Source: Candidatus Moraniibacteriota bacterium (GTDB lineage Bacteria; Patescibacteriota; Minisyncoccia; Moranbacterales; UBA9337). From it: 6,380 nucleotides of DNA. The stretch covers positions 10,512 to 16,891 of the forward strand of contig DNVQ01000022.1 in NCBI GenBank assembly GCA_003507475.1. Reading direction: 5' to 3'. Below are positions 1 to 5,902 of the stretch, in pieces; the stretch's first letter is position 1, and the number at the start of each line of letters is the position of its first letter. A program made the translations under genes and the position numbers. Below the pieces are notes generated by a model. The model was not told where the DNA came from. It saw only the letters and a list, made by a program, of their open reading frames with translations, and searched no databases.

Positions 1-6
1 TTTTAA

Positions 7-35
7 TTGATTTTTTAAGGGGTTGAGTGTAGAAT
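7..35 (+). promoter_or_regulatory. Candidate sigma-70-type promoter for the membrane protein gene
   Basis: A -35-like TTGATT at 7-12 is separated by 17 nt from a -10-like TAGAAT at 30-35. Transcription would start near 42, leaving a leader of about 20 nt before the ATG at 63. The match is 4/6 and 5/6 to consensus with ideal spacing. AT-rich DNA yields such matches by chance, so this is only a candidate. Confidence 0.4.
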
Positions 36-62
36 TTAAATAAGTGAAAATAAAGATAAAAT

Positions 63-689
63 ATGGATAAATTTGAATCTGTACAATATAGGGTTTCAAT
101 AGCTCTGAAGATAATGATGGGCTTTTTAGTTTTAATCAGCGCCTTCAGACAAGAGCTTTTTTTAACCTCAACTTCATTGATAGTTTTATTTTTTTCTTTT
201 CTCCCGACTATTGTTAGTAAGAATTATCGCATTCGATTGCCGATTGAGATTGATTTTGTCATAACAGTATTACTTTATTTGCACTTTTTTTTGGGAGAAT
301 ACAATCATTTTTATGTAAAAATTTCTTGGTGGGATATATTTTTGCATTTTGGAAATAGTGTGATTTTGGGATTTTTAGGTTTCATTTTGGCTTATTCTTT
401 GCTGCTTACCAGCAAGATGTCCACTAAGCCAATTTTGGCCTCTCTCTTTGCCTTGTCTTTTTCGGTTTTCATAGGGGTTCTCTGGGAGATATTCGAATTT
501 TTGATGGATTATTTTTTTGGTTTTACGATGCAAAAAAGCGGGATAGTAGATACTATGACAGACTTGATGATGGATGTAACTGGTGCAATGACAGTGAGCG
601 CGGCGGGATTTTTTTATATGAAAAAGAAAAAAGACGGAATTTTTAATCGATTAATAAAAAAGTTTTTACAACATAAGTATAGAGATTAA
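63..689 (+). CDS. Multi-pass membrane protein, YjdF/DUF2238-like
   Basis: A 208-residue integral membrane protein of unknown biochemical role. Hydrophobic segments lie near residues 12-28, 35-52, 62-78, 95-116, 123-148 and 170-186, giving about six membrane passes and a basic C-terminal tail (KKKK at 187-190, then a Lys/Arg-rich end) that should be cytoplasmic. Conserved-looking polar residues sit in or beside the membrane: WWD (89-91) with LHF (94-96), LWEIFEF (140-146) with Asp149, and DTMTDLMMD (163-171) followed by GA. This order (W-D-x-x-LHF, then WE-x-FE, then DT-x-x-D-x-x-x-D) is what I associate with the YjdF/DUF2238 inner-membrane family, which has no settled function. Start: the first ATG after the candidate promoter; there is no clear Shine-Dalgarno. 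It stands alone, 160 bp upstream of argS. The membrane assignment is strong; the family assignment is from memory of the motif pattern. Confidence 0.75.
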   Translation: MDKFESVQYRVSIALKIMMGFLVLISAFRQELFLTSTSLIVLFFSFLPTIVSKNYRIRLPIEIDFVITVLLYLHFFLGEYNHFYVKISWWDIFLHFGNSVILGFLGFILAYSLLLTSKMSTKPILASLFALSFSVFIGVLWEIFEFLMDYFFGFTMQKSGIVDTMTDLMMDVTGAMTVSAAGFFYMKKKKDGIFNRLIKKFLQHKYRD

Positions 690-733
690 TTATTATGAAA
701 CATTGTTTATAATTTCCAAAAATCTCTCCCGGG

Positions 734-817
734 TTGTCATTCCGGAAAGTATAATTTCTCGGCGAGTTTAAGAGCCGTAAGAAATTAACTTATCCGGAAT
801 CTCTTCTGGAATGACAA
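734..817. repeat. REP/MITE-like palindromic element
   Basis: An 84-nt palindromic element fills the middle of the spacer before argS. The outer arms are TTGTCATTCCGGAAAG (734-749) and CTTCTGGAATGACAA (803-817), near-perfect inverted copies. A second, nested stem pairs TAATTTCT (752-759) with AGAAATTA (780-787), closed by CGGC (760-763) with GCCG (774-777). The right side also holds an extra ATCCGGAAT block (792-800) that can pair with ATTCCGGA on the left. GTCATTCC...GGAATGAC ends are typical of REP-type elements in many bacteria. No coding capacity and no T-tract follow it, so it is not an intrinsic terminator. Confidence 0.75.
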
Positions 818-849
818 AAAAGTAACATTTAAATTTTTACAATTGAATT

Positions 850-2589
850 ATGAAAGAAATTATAAAAAATAAAATTACAGAAGCAGTGAATGAAATGATT
901 TCAAAAAATGAAAATTATTCCGATTTTGAGTTGGGTGATTTAAATTTTGAGATAAGTTTTACCAAGGATGAAAAATTTGGAGATTGGTCTTCCAATATTG
1001 CCATGATTTTGGCTGGGAGACTAAGGATGAATCCTTTTGAATTGGCTCAAGAAATTGCCCAATTATTTAGAACTGAAAATAATATTGAAAAAGTGGAAGC
1101 AGTTGCGCCAGGTTACATTAATTTTTATTTGTCTAAAGAATATTTTTCTAATGTTGTTGGTGAGATTTTGAAAAAATGTGATGATTGGGGTAAAATAGAT
1201 GATTTAAAAGGAAAAGTTTTTTTAGCTGAACATACAGATCCTAATCTTTTTAAAGAATTTCACATAGGCCATGTTATGACAAATACTATTGGAGAATCTT
1301 TGGGAAGAATTGCACAGTTTGCTAACGCAGAGGTTAAGCAAGTTACTTTTCAAGGAGATGTGGGTTTGCATGTGGCTAAAACTTTATGGGGTATGAAAGA
1401 GCTCAATGCAGAATTGCCAGACGAAGAGAGTGATGTTTGGGCAAAGCAAGCTTTTTTGGGTAAATGTTATGCTTGGGGAGAAAAAAATTATTCACAAGAA
1501 GATAATAGCAATGTAAAAAATGAAATTATTGCAATAAACAAAGCTGTATACTCAAAAGAAGATGAAGTTCAAAACAAAATTTATAAAACAGGAAAGGAAT
1601 GGAGTTTGAAATATTTTGAAGAGATTTATAAAATTTTAGGATCAAATTTTGACCATTATTTTCTAGAAAGTGAAACATTTGAAGATGGAAAAAGAATTGT
1701 AGAAGAAAATTTGAATAAAGTATTCAAGGAATCGAATGGCGCTATAATTTTTCCGGGCAGTGAATACGGGCTGCATGATAGAGTTTTTATTAACTCAGAA
1801 GGATTGCCAACTTATGAAGCTAAAGATATAGGGTTGTTTTATAATAAATGGAAAAAATACAATCCTGACATATCTTTAACTATTACAGGAGGAGAGCAGA
1901 AGGAATATTTTCAAGTCGTTAAAAAAGCTGCTGGTATGATAAATAAGGAATGGGAAGAAAAAACTATTCATATAGCACATGGCACCCTGAGACTTAAAAG
2001 TGGAAAAATGTCATCAAGAAAAGGTGAGATTGTGCGGGCTAAAAAATGGATAGAAGATACTGCTGATATTATATTAAAAAAGATGAAGGAGAATAATGTG
2101 TCAGACAATAAAGAGGCTGATGCAAAAAAAATAGCTATTGCTGCAATAAAATATTCAATCCTAAAGATTATGGCTGGAAAAGACATTGTTTATGATGAGG
2201 AAAAATCAATTTCTTTTGAAGGGGATAGTGGTCCATATTTGCAGTACTCTTACGTAAGAGCTAATTCTATTTTGAATAAATTGAGTGGTTATGTTATTGG
2301 TGATTTTAAAAAAATCAATTTAAGAAGCGGAGATGTGCCAAGGATTGAGAAAATGTTAGTGAAATTTCCCGAAATAGTGTCCAAATCGTTAAGTGAGTAT
2401 TCTCCTCATGTTGTGGCTAATTATTTGCACGATTTATCTGCTGAGTTCAATTCTTTTTATGCTAATACTAAAATAGCAGATGAGAAAAACGTAGATTATA
2501 AAAATAATGTGGCTTTGACAGAGGCTTTTAGAATGACTTTAAAAAACGGACTTTATCTTTTGGGAATTGAGGCAGTGGAAAAAATGTAG
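850..2589 (+). CDS. argS: Arginyl-tRNA synthetase
   Basis: Class Ia aminoacyl-tRNA synthetase that charges tRNA-Arg with arginine using ATP, in the cytoplasm; essential. At 579 residues it is full length for the family. Domains in order: the N-terminal ArgRS-specific domain (about 1-95, with FGDWSSNIAM at 43-52 and APGYINFYL at 86-94), the Rossmann catalytic core (about 120-450) and the DALR anticodon-binding domain (about 455-579, beginning near SFEGDSGPYLQY at 455-466 and ending with the family-typical LLGIEAVEKM). The ATP-binding signature HIGH is at 138-141 within TDPNLFKEFHIGH, and the second signature, KMSSR, is at 386-390. TDPN...KEFHIGH in place of the common SSPN...KPFHVGH is a variant I associate with CPR bacteria. 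The start is the first in-frame ATG; no Shine-Dalgarno precedes it. The gene is isolated, with 160 bp upstream and 232 bp downstream. No key residue is missing. Confidence 0.97.
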   Translation: MKEIIKNKITEAVNEMISKNENYSDFELGDLNFEISFTKDEKFGDWSSNIAMILAGRLRMNPFELAQEIAQLFRTENNIEKVEAVAPGYINFYLSKEYFSNVVGEILKKCDDWGKIDDLKGKVFLAEHTDPNLFKEFHIGHVMTNTIGESLGRIAQFANAEVKQVTFQGDVGLHVAKTLWGMKELNAELPDEESDVWAKQAFLGKCYAWGEKNYSQEDNSNVKNEIIAINKAVYSKEDEVQNKIYKTGKEWSLKYFEEIYKILGSNFDHYFLESETFEDGKRIVEENLNKVFKESNGAIIFPGSEYGLHDRVFINSEGLPTYEAKDIGLFYNKWKKYNPDISLTITGGEQKEYFQVVKKAAGMINKEWEEKTIHIAHGTLRLKSGKMSSRKGEIVRAKKWIEDTADIILKKMKENNVSDNKEADAKKIAIAAIKYSILKIMAGKDIVYDEEKSISFEGDSGPYLQYSYVRANSILNKLSGYVIGDFKKINLRSGDVPRIEKMLVKFPEIVSKSLSEYSPHVVANYLHDLSAEFNSFYANTKIADEKNVDYKNNVALTEAFRMTLKNGLYLLGIEAVEKM

Positions 2590-2596
2590 TGGGTTA

Positions 2597-2623
2597 GTTT
2601 ATAAAGTTTACCCTGTTAAATAA
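2597..2623. repeat. Short 9-nt degenerate tandem repeat (GTTTATAAA type)
   Basis: Three consecutive 9-nt units lie just after the argS stop: GTTTATAAA (2597-2605), GTTTACCCT (2606-2614) and GTTAAATAA (2615-2623). The units diverge quickly. They are the same type as the 2649-2667 and 6093-6118 tracts. Confidence 0.5.
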
Positions 2624-2640
2624 TTAAAAATTTAACTGGG
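2611..2640 (+). terminator. Weak hairpin after argS, possible terminator
   Basis: CCCTGTTAAAT (2611-2621) and ATTTAACTGGG (2630-2640) form an 11-position stem with one mismatch around an 8-nt A-rich loop, starting 21 nt after the argS stop codon. The nearest T-run (2650-2654) is about 10 nt past the stem, too far for a classical intrinsic terminator. The position suits transcript 3'-end formation or protection; the sequence alone does not prove it. Confidence 0.3.
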
Positions 2641-2648
2641 TGAATAAG

Positions 2649-2667
2649 GTTTTTAAAGTTTATAAAG
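2649..2667. repeat. GTTTATAAA-type repeat, 19-nt word shared with hrcA leader
   Basis: GTTTTTAAAGTTTATAAAG consists of two 9-nt units (GTTTTTAAA, GTTTATAAA) plus the G of the next. The identical 19-nt word occurs at 6101-6119 in the hrcA leader, also inside a 9-nt tandem context. Both copies are on the + strand. Confidence 0.8.
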
Positions 2668-2735
2668 TCAAAATTATGAATTTATAAATGTATGAATTCA
2701 AAAGATACAAGAGACGAATTGTGATGTATTTGTAC

Positions 2736-2756
2736 AGACGAGGCAATGCCTCGTCT
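2736..2756. repeat. Palindromic element AGACGAGGCA-A-TGCCTCGTCT
   Basis: A perfect inverted repeat with 10-bp arms around a single A: AGACGAGGCA (2736-2745) and TGCCTCGTCT (2747-2756). An extra GAGACGA at 2711-2717 can pair with TCGTCTC at 2751-2757 in competition with the inner arm, so the element may be a nested or recombined copy. GC-rich arms in an otherwise AT-rich spacer mark it as a distinct insertion. It resembles the widespread small 'GAGACGAGGCATGCCTCGTCTC' palindromes of bacterial spacers (from memory). No T-tract follows. Confidence 0.8.
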
Positions 2757-2789
2757 CTACGGACGACAGATAAAATCAAATTGTTATTA

Positions 2790-2821
2790 TGTTAAAATGC
2801 TAATATGTTAAAGTGTTTAGT
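2790..2821 (+). repeat. Four 8-nt repeat units abutting the start codon at 2822
   Basis: Units TGTTAAAA (2790-2797), TGCTAATA (2798-2805), TGTTAAAG (2806-2813) and TGTTTAGT (2814-2821) are exactly phased at 8 nt. The last one ends at the base before the ATG at 2822. No Shine-Dalgarno is present, so this tract is the whole immediate leader of the peptidase gene. Confidence 0.65.
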
Positions 2822-3427
2822 ATGACCAAATATATTTTAAATTCAGGTAATGTAAAAAAATTTCCAGAAAAAGAAAAAAAGTTTGTCAATGAAATGTTGA
2901 ATGATTTTAAACCTGGCGATGAAGTGAAAATTTTATATTGTTTCTTCGCTCAGCCGAGAGAAGTTTGGGAAATAAAATATGAAAAATACAAAGAAAGATA
3001 TAATAAATTGGTAGGTTTAGATTTTAAATTGAAGCCTGAATTGGCTTTTCCAGAAAAATTTGAAGAGCAGATCAGATTAAATGATATAATTTTTATTTTA
3101 GGTGGAGATGATCATCTTTTGCAATTTTGGTTGAGACAATTTAATCTTCCTAAGATTTGGGATGGCAAAATAGTAGCTACAACCTCAGCTGGAACGGACG
3201 CATTGGTAAATTCATTTTGGACTTTTGATTGGCGGAAAAGCATGGATGGATTAAATATTTTGCCGATTAAATTTATTCCTCATTATAAATCTGAAACTTA
3301 TGGTGCAGATGATCCTCGCGGTCCGATTGACTGGGAAAACGCTTATCAAGAACTCTCTGACTATGGAGATAAAAACTTGCCGATTTACGCTTTAGAAGAA
3401 GGAGATTTTGTCGTTATTAGGCAATAA
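2822..3427 (+). CDS. Peptidase S51 family protein (dipeptidase E-like)
   Basis: A 201-residue cytoplasmic protein resembling peptidase family S51 (PepE, alpha-aspartyl dipeptidase and relatives), serine hydrolases with a class-I-glutamine-amidotransferase-like fold. Seen: a beta strand ending in GG (FILGGDDHLL, 91-100), the nucleophile elbow TTSAGTDA (120-127) with Ser122 as the likely nucleophile, a conserved His154 in IPHYKSE, and a late acidic site in LEEGDF (Glu192/193). These positions closely match the Ser-His-Glu triad spacing I recall for Salmonella PepE. The GG is followed by DD where family members usually have Asn, so substrate preference may differ. Start: ATG 2822 rather than the in-frame GTG at 2813, because MTKYILNSG fits the usual family N-terminus. 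There is no Shine-Dalgarno. The next gene begins 74 bp downstream and could be co-transcribed. Fold and active site are likely; the true substrate is unknown. Confidence 0.8.
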   Translation: MTKYILNSGNVKKFPEKEKKFVNEMLNDFKPGDEVKILYCFFAQPREVWEIKYEKYKERYNKLVGLDFKLKPELAFPEKFEEQIRLNDIIFILGGDDHLLQFWLRQFNLPKIWDGKIVATTSAGTDALVNSFWTFDWRKSMDGLNILPIKFIPHYKSETYGADDPRGPIDWENAYQELSDYGDKNLPIYALEEGDFVVIRQ

Positions 3428-3440
3428 AATTTTGAAAAAT

Positions 3441-3498
3441 ACTTAATTCATGATTCTTGATACTACTAAACTAATAACCTAATCAACTACTTAACTAA
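3441..3498 (+). repeat. Repeat-filled spacer with CTAA array before start codon
   Basis: The 74-bp spacer is built of short repeats. The first part (3441-3464) carries ACTTAATTC and ATTCATGAT words that recur at 4821-4838. Then CTAA occurs at 3466, 3471, 3479 and 3495, with a diverged CTAC at 3487, giving an 8-nt period at the end. The last CTAA sits three bases before the ATG at 3502. No promoter or Shine-Dalgarno stands out. Confidence 0.6.
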
Positions 3499-3501
3499 GA
3501 T

Positions 3502-4683
3502 ATGTTCGAACGAACTAAAAATTTAAATCTTTCCGTAATTAAGCAGATGGAATTGCGTGCCTCCAAATATCCTGATGTGATTTCTTTGGCGCAAGGCGTG
3601 CCAAATTTTGATACGCCAGAATGTATTAAGAGAAGAGTGGAGCTGGCTCTAAAAAGAGGAATAGTGGCCAAATATTCATTGTCTCCTGGAATTTCCGAGC
3701 TTCGAGAATTGATTGAAATGAAATTGGCTCAGGATAACATGTTTTATGATTGGGAAAAAGAGATTTTGATTACTGCTGGATCAATTGAGGGCATTACGGC
3801 CACAATTTTAGCGCTTACTAATCCGGGAGATGAAGTAATTATTCCTCAGCCTACTTATACATCTTACAGGGAGGTAATAACTTTGGCTGGTTGCACGCCG
3901 GTTTTCGTTTCGTTGGACGAAGAAAAGGGTTGGGCTTTTGATTTGGAAAAATTTAAGCAGGCGATTACTCCTAAGACTAAAGCTATCTTTTATTGTAATC
4001 CCAATAATCCTACAGGGACGATTTATTCTGAGGAACAGTTGAGGGGATTGGCAAAGCTGGCCGAGGAGCATGATTTATATTTGATTTCAGATGAAGTTTA
4101 TAAGGATTTTCTTTTTGAGAAAGAGCAAAAGATTTTTAGTTTGGCGGAAATTCCTGAATTGAGAAAAAGAGTGATTAGGCTTTTTAGTTTCTCCAAATCT
4201 TATGCGATGACTGGCTGGCGAGTGGGATATTTGCATAGTGATGAAAGTGTCATTAAAGAAATTCTCAAAGTGCATGATTCTTTGGTGACTTGCGCGCCGG
4301 TCATTTCTCAATTCGGAGCGATGGGAGCTTTGGAGATGGGGGACAAAGATTTGATAGAAATGAATGAAGAATACAGCCAAAGAAGAGATTTAATTTGCAA
4401 ACACTTGGACGAACTATCACATGTTTTTTCTTATGTTCGACCGGAGAGCGCTTATTTTGTTTTTCCAAAAATACTTTTAGATAAGATTGATTATGCGGAT
4501 GATGAGCACAGTGGAAGCTTGTCTTGGAAATTTGCTCTGAATTTATTGGAAAAAACTCAAGTGGCAGTAGTGCCAGGAGTAGCTTTTGGACCAAATGGAG
4601 AAAATCATATCCGGATGAGTTTTGGCAGAAGTGAGGAGGATATAAATAAAGCATTTGGGAGGATGAAAAGATTTTTTGGTTAA
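3502..4683 (+). CDS. Class I/II PLP-dependent aminotransferase
   Basis: A cytoplasmic, pyridoxal-phosphate-dependent enzyme that moves an amino group between an amino acid and a 2-oxo acid; 393 residues, full length for the family. Landmarks: SLAQGVPNFDTP (28-39) at the N-terminal substrate lid, TAGS (91-94) in the cofactor phosphate pocket, NPNNPTG (166-172) with Asn169, ISDEVY (195-200) with Asp197 that contacts the pyridine nitrogen and Tyr200, the Schiff-base Lys232 in SFSKSYAMTGWRVGY with Arg240, and Arg371 in HIRMSFG that binds the substrate alpha-carboxylate. All catalytic positions are present. The pattern fits aspartate/aromatic aminotransferases of the prokaryotic type, but substrate cannot be fixed from motifs, so no symbol is given. 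Start: first ATG after the CTAA array; no Shine-Dalgarno. It has visibly more G+C than argS. The S51 gene is 74 bp upstream. Confidence 0.93.
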   Translation: MFERTKNLNLSVIKQMELRASKYPDVISLAQGVPNFDTPECIKRRVELALKRGIVAKYSLSPGISELRELIEMKLAQDNMFYDWEKEILITAGSIEGITATILALTNPGDEVIIPQPTYTSYREVITLAGCTPVFVSLDEEKGWAFDLEKFKQAITPKTKAIFYCNPNNPTGTIYSEEQLRGLAKLAEEHDLYLISDEVYKDFLFEKEQKIFSLAEIPELRKRVIRLFSFSKSYAMTGWRVGYLHSDESVIKEILKVHDSLVTCAPVISQFGAMGALEMGDKDLIEMNEEYSQRRDLICKHLDELSHVFSYVRPESAYFVFPKILLDKIDYADDEHSGSLSWKFALNLLEKTQVAVVPGVAFGPNGENHIRMSFGRSEEDINKAFGRMKRFFG

Positions 4684-4688
4684 TCATG

Positions 4689-4731
4689 ATGCAAATACGC
4701 GAATGAATGCGAATGCTGCGAACATGCAAAT
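4689..4731. repeat. GCGAATG-type 9-10 nt degenerate repeat
   Basis: GCGAATG at 4699-4705 and 4709-4715, and GCGAACATG at 4718-4726, recur with a 9-10 nt period. They are flanked by exact copies of ATGCAAAT at 4689-4696 and 4724-4731. The tract follows the aminotransferase stop almost directly and is more GC-rich than the rest of the spacer. Confidence 0.55.
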
Positions 4732-4736
4732 TTACA

Positions 4737-4776
4737 ATTGTTGTATTGCTATATTGTTAAATTGTCATGTTGTTAA
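4737..4776. repeat. Five in-phase 8-nt units (ATTGTTAA type)
   Basis: ATTGTTGT, ATTGCTAT, ATTGTTAA, ATTGTCAT and GTTGTTAA follow one another without gaps (4737-4776), and diverged copies continue to about 4795. The unit resembles the TGTTAAAA units at 2790-2821. The tract is non-coding: stop codons interrupt every frame nearby. Confidence 0.7.
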
Positions 4777-4810
4777 TGTTAAATTGTGAATTTTGTATAA
4801 TAAATATTGC

Positions 4811-4838
4811 ATGATTCATAATTCATGATACTTAATTC
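4811..4838. repeat. ATTCATGAT/ACTTAATTC words shared with spacer at 3441
   Basis: The stretch holds ATTCATGAT (4821-4829) and ACTTAATTC (4830-4838). The same two 9-mers occur exactly, in the opposite order and overlapping, at 3446-3454 and 3441-3449. The additional ATGATTCAT at 4811-4819 is a partial copy of the same unit. Confidence 0.6.
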
Positions 4839-4876
4839 GTTTAATCTACAATCCAATAAACTATAAATCTACTGCG

Positions 4877-4916
4877 CTAAAAAACTAAAAAGCTAATTAC
4901 TAAAGCTAATCACTAA
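4877..4916 (+). repeat. CTAA array with 6-8 nt period before start codon
   Basis: CTAA occurs at 4877, 4885, 4893, 4900, 4906 and 4913, spacings 8, 8, 7, 6 and 7. The last copy ends five bases before the ATG at 4922. It is the same kind of array as the one before the aminotransferase start, and again no Shine-Dalgarno is present. The rest of the 238-bp spacer (4684-4921) is occupied by the other repeat tracts listed. Confidence 0.65.
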
Positions 4917-4921
4917 TAAAA

Positions 4922-5662
4922 ATGAAAAAAATATTTAAAATTATACTTCAATATTATTTAAAATTTATAACCAAGCTTGTTTTATTGATTCATCGACCAA
5001 CTGTTATTGCAATCAGTGGCAGTGTCAATAAATCATTTTTTCGTGATGAGATAAAAAAAGTTTTAGCTGAGCAGGGAAAGACGGTGCGAGCTAATCCTAA
5101 AAATTTTAATACTGAAATCGGCTTACCCTTAGCAATTCTAAATATCGAAAGCGGTTATAATTCTTATCGCAGGTGGCTGCCAGTCCTTGCGAGTGCAGCT
5201 AAAGCAATTTTTCAAAAGAATTTTCCCACATATTTAGTTTTAGAATTGGGTGTGGCGCAAAGAGGGGATATGCGTTATTTGTTTTCAATTGTGAAGCCTC
5301 AGGTAGCAATAGTAACAGAAATTACTCAGCGTTATATAGAGTCTTTTTCGGGAATGGATAAGCTTATGGGTGAATATATTTATTTGGCGAAGAATGTCAA
5401 GAAAGGCGGAAAGCTTATTTTGAATTGGGATAATGAAAAGGTGAGAAGATTAAAAAAATACGCCAAAGTTCCGGTTCTTTACTTTGGAACTGATTCAAAA
5501 GAAGTTGACGGAAGAATAGAAGAAATTAAAAAAGAAATAGATGGAATTATGGTGAAATTTAATTACAAAGATAGGCAAAATGAAATAAAAATAAATCGAT
5601 TCGGTGCCCATCATGCGAAAGCAGTGGTGGTTGGGCAAATAGTAAAGGTAGAAAATATATAG
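4922..5662 (+). CDS. Truncated, degenerate Mur-ligase-like protein
   Basis: A 246-residue protein related to the central ATP-binding domain of Mur ligases (MurF-like), which build the peptidoglycan peptide stem. An N-terminal helix (about 1-25) replaces the usual UDP-binding domain. The central domain follows: P-loop-like VIAISGSVNKS (28-38), NFNTEIGLPL (61-70), LVLELG (105-110, Glu108), VTEITQRYIESF (131-142) and KLILNWDN (164-171). It ends in GAHHAKAVVVGQIV (228-241), where the central domain normally ends; the C-terminal Mur ligase domain is absent and the protein is about 180 residues shorter than I expect for CPR homologues. Catalytic positions have changed: the P-loop is GSVNKS instead of GxxGK(T/S) (Asn36 for Gly), the usual GPAHLE is QRYIE (Tyr138 for the metal-binding His), and the usual EK carbamyl-Lys site reads EY (Tyr152). 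Amide-ligase activity is therefore doubtful. It is either a decaying gene or a repurposed domain; the open frame and kept fold motifs favour some retention. Confidence 0.7.
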   Translation: MKKIFKIILQYYLKFITKLVLLIHRPTVIAISGSVNKSFFRDEIKKVLAEQGKTVRANPKNFNTEIGLPLAILNIESGYNSYRRWLPVLASAAKAIFQKNFPTYLVLELGVAQRGDMRYLFSIVKPQVAIVTEITQRYIESFSGMDKLMGEYIYLAKNVKKGGKLILNWDNEKVRRLKKYAKVPVLYFGTDSKEVDGRIEEIKKEIDGIMVKFNYKDRQNEIKINRFGAHHAKAVVVGQIVKVENI

Positions 5663-5704
5663 TATGTAGAGTAGATGATATTATAATAAATACATCTCAA
5701 ATAC

Positions 5705-5845
5705 AGTTACCACACTTTACGACTAAAATAAAATAAATCAACTCAAGCAGAGCGTTAAAAAACTTTGTTATGGAGCGAATGCGGAGTCTGAAGTTTTAGC
5801 GAGTGAGAGTTAGATTTATTTATTTTAGGAGTACGTGTGGCAGTT
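5705..5845. repeat. Long imperfect palindrome (MITE-like) after the Mur-like gene
   Basis: The left arm 5710-5744 and right arm 5807-5840 pair over about 29 of 35 positions, outer ends CCACAC and GTGTGG, inner ends CAACTC and GAGTTAG. Pairing continues weakly outward to 5705/5845 and inward, where GCGTTAAAAAACTT (5752-5765) faces AAGTTTTAGC (5791-5800). The remaining loop is about 25 nt (5766-5790). It begins 42 bp after the stop of the shortened gene. No reading frame of note exists on either strand, so it would be a non-autonomous element or a structured transcript. Confidence 0.75.
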
Positions 5846-5849
5846 TTTG

Positions 5850-5902
5850 TAACTTTTTGCTCGCCTCGCTAAAGCTTGTCGAAGCGGGCTGTCAAAAAGT
5901 TA
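5850..5902. repeat. Second hairpin in the 524-bp spacer
   Basis: TAACTTTTTG (5850-5859) and CAAAAAGTTA (5893-5902) are perfect 10-bp inverted repeats. Inside them GCCTCGCT (5863-5870) pairs with AGCGGGC (5883-5889) with one bulged T, leaving a 12-nt loop. The hairpin is strong but has no T-tract on either side, so intrinsic termination is unlikely. It starts five bases after the long palindrome. Confidence 0.75.

Noticed and set aside
1968..2186. Open frame on the reverse strand inside argS
   Set aside because: It lies wholly within a confidently identified gene and is a low-complexity hydrophobic translation with no recognisable motif.
2813..2821. GTG at 2813 as the start of the S51-like gene
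   Set aside because: ATG at 2822 gives the normal family N-terminus, and the GTG falls across the boundary of two 8-nt repeat units.
3808..4729. Three reverse-strand open frames over the aminotransferase (3808-4071, 4087-4380, 4301-4729)
   Set aside because: All overlap the well-supported aminotransferase; their translations show no domain features and they overlap each other.
4684..4921. CRISPR array
   Set aside because: The repeats are 7-10 nt, degenerate and contiguous, without 20-40 nt identical repeats separated by unique spacers.
850..5662. Alternative genetic code (UGA as Gly or Trp)
   Set aside because: All genes end normally, contain no in-frame UGA and use TGG for conserved Trp.
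5663..5700. Frameshifted continuation of the Mur-like gene carrying the C-terminal domain
   Set aside because: All forward frames hit stops quickly after 5660 and nothing resembling the Mur ligase C-terminal domain follows; the domain is absent, not merely out of frame.
5850..5902. Intrinsic terminator for the Mur-like gene
   Set aside because: The hairpin is strong but no T-tract follows on the + strand or on the - strand.
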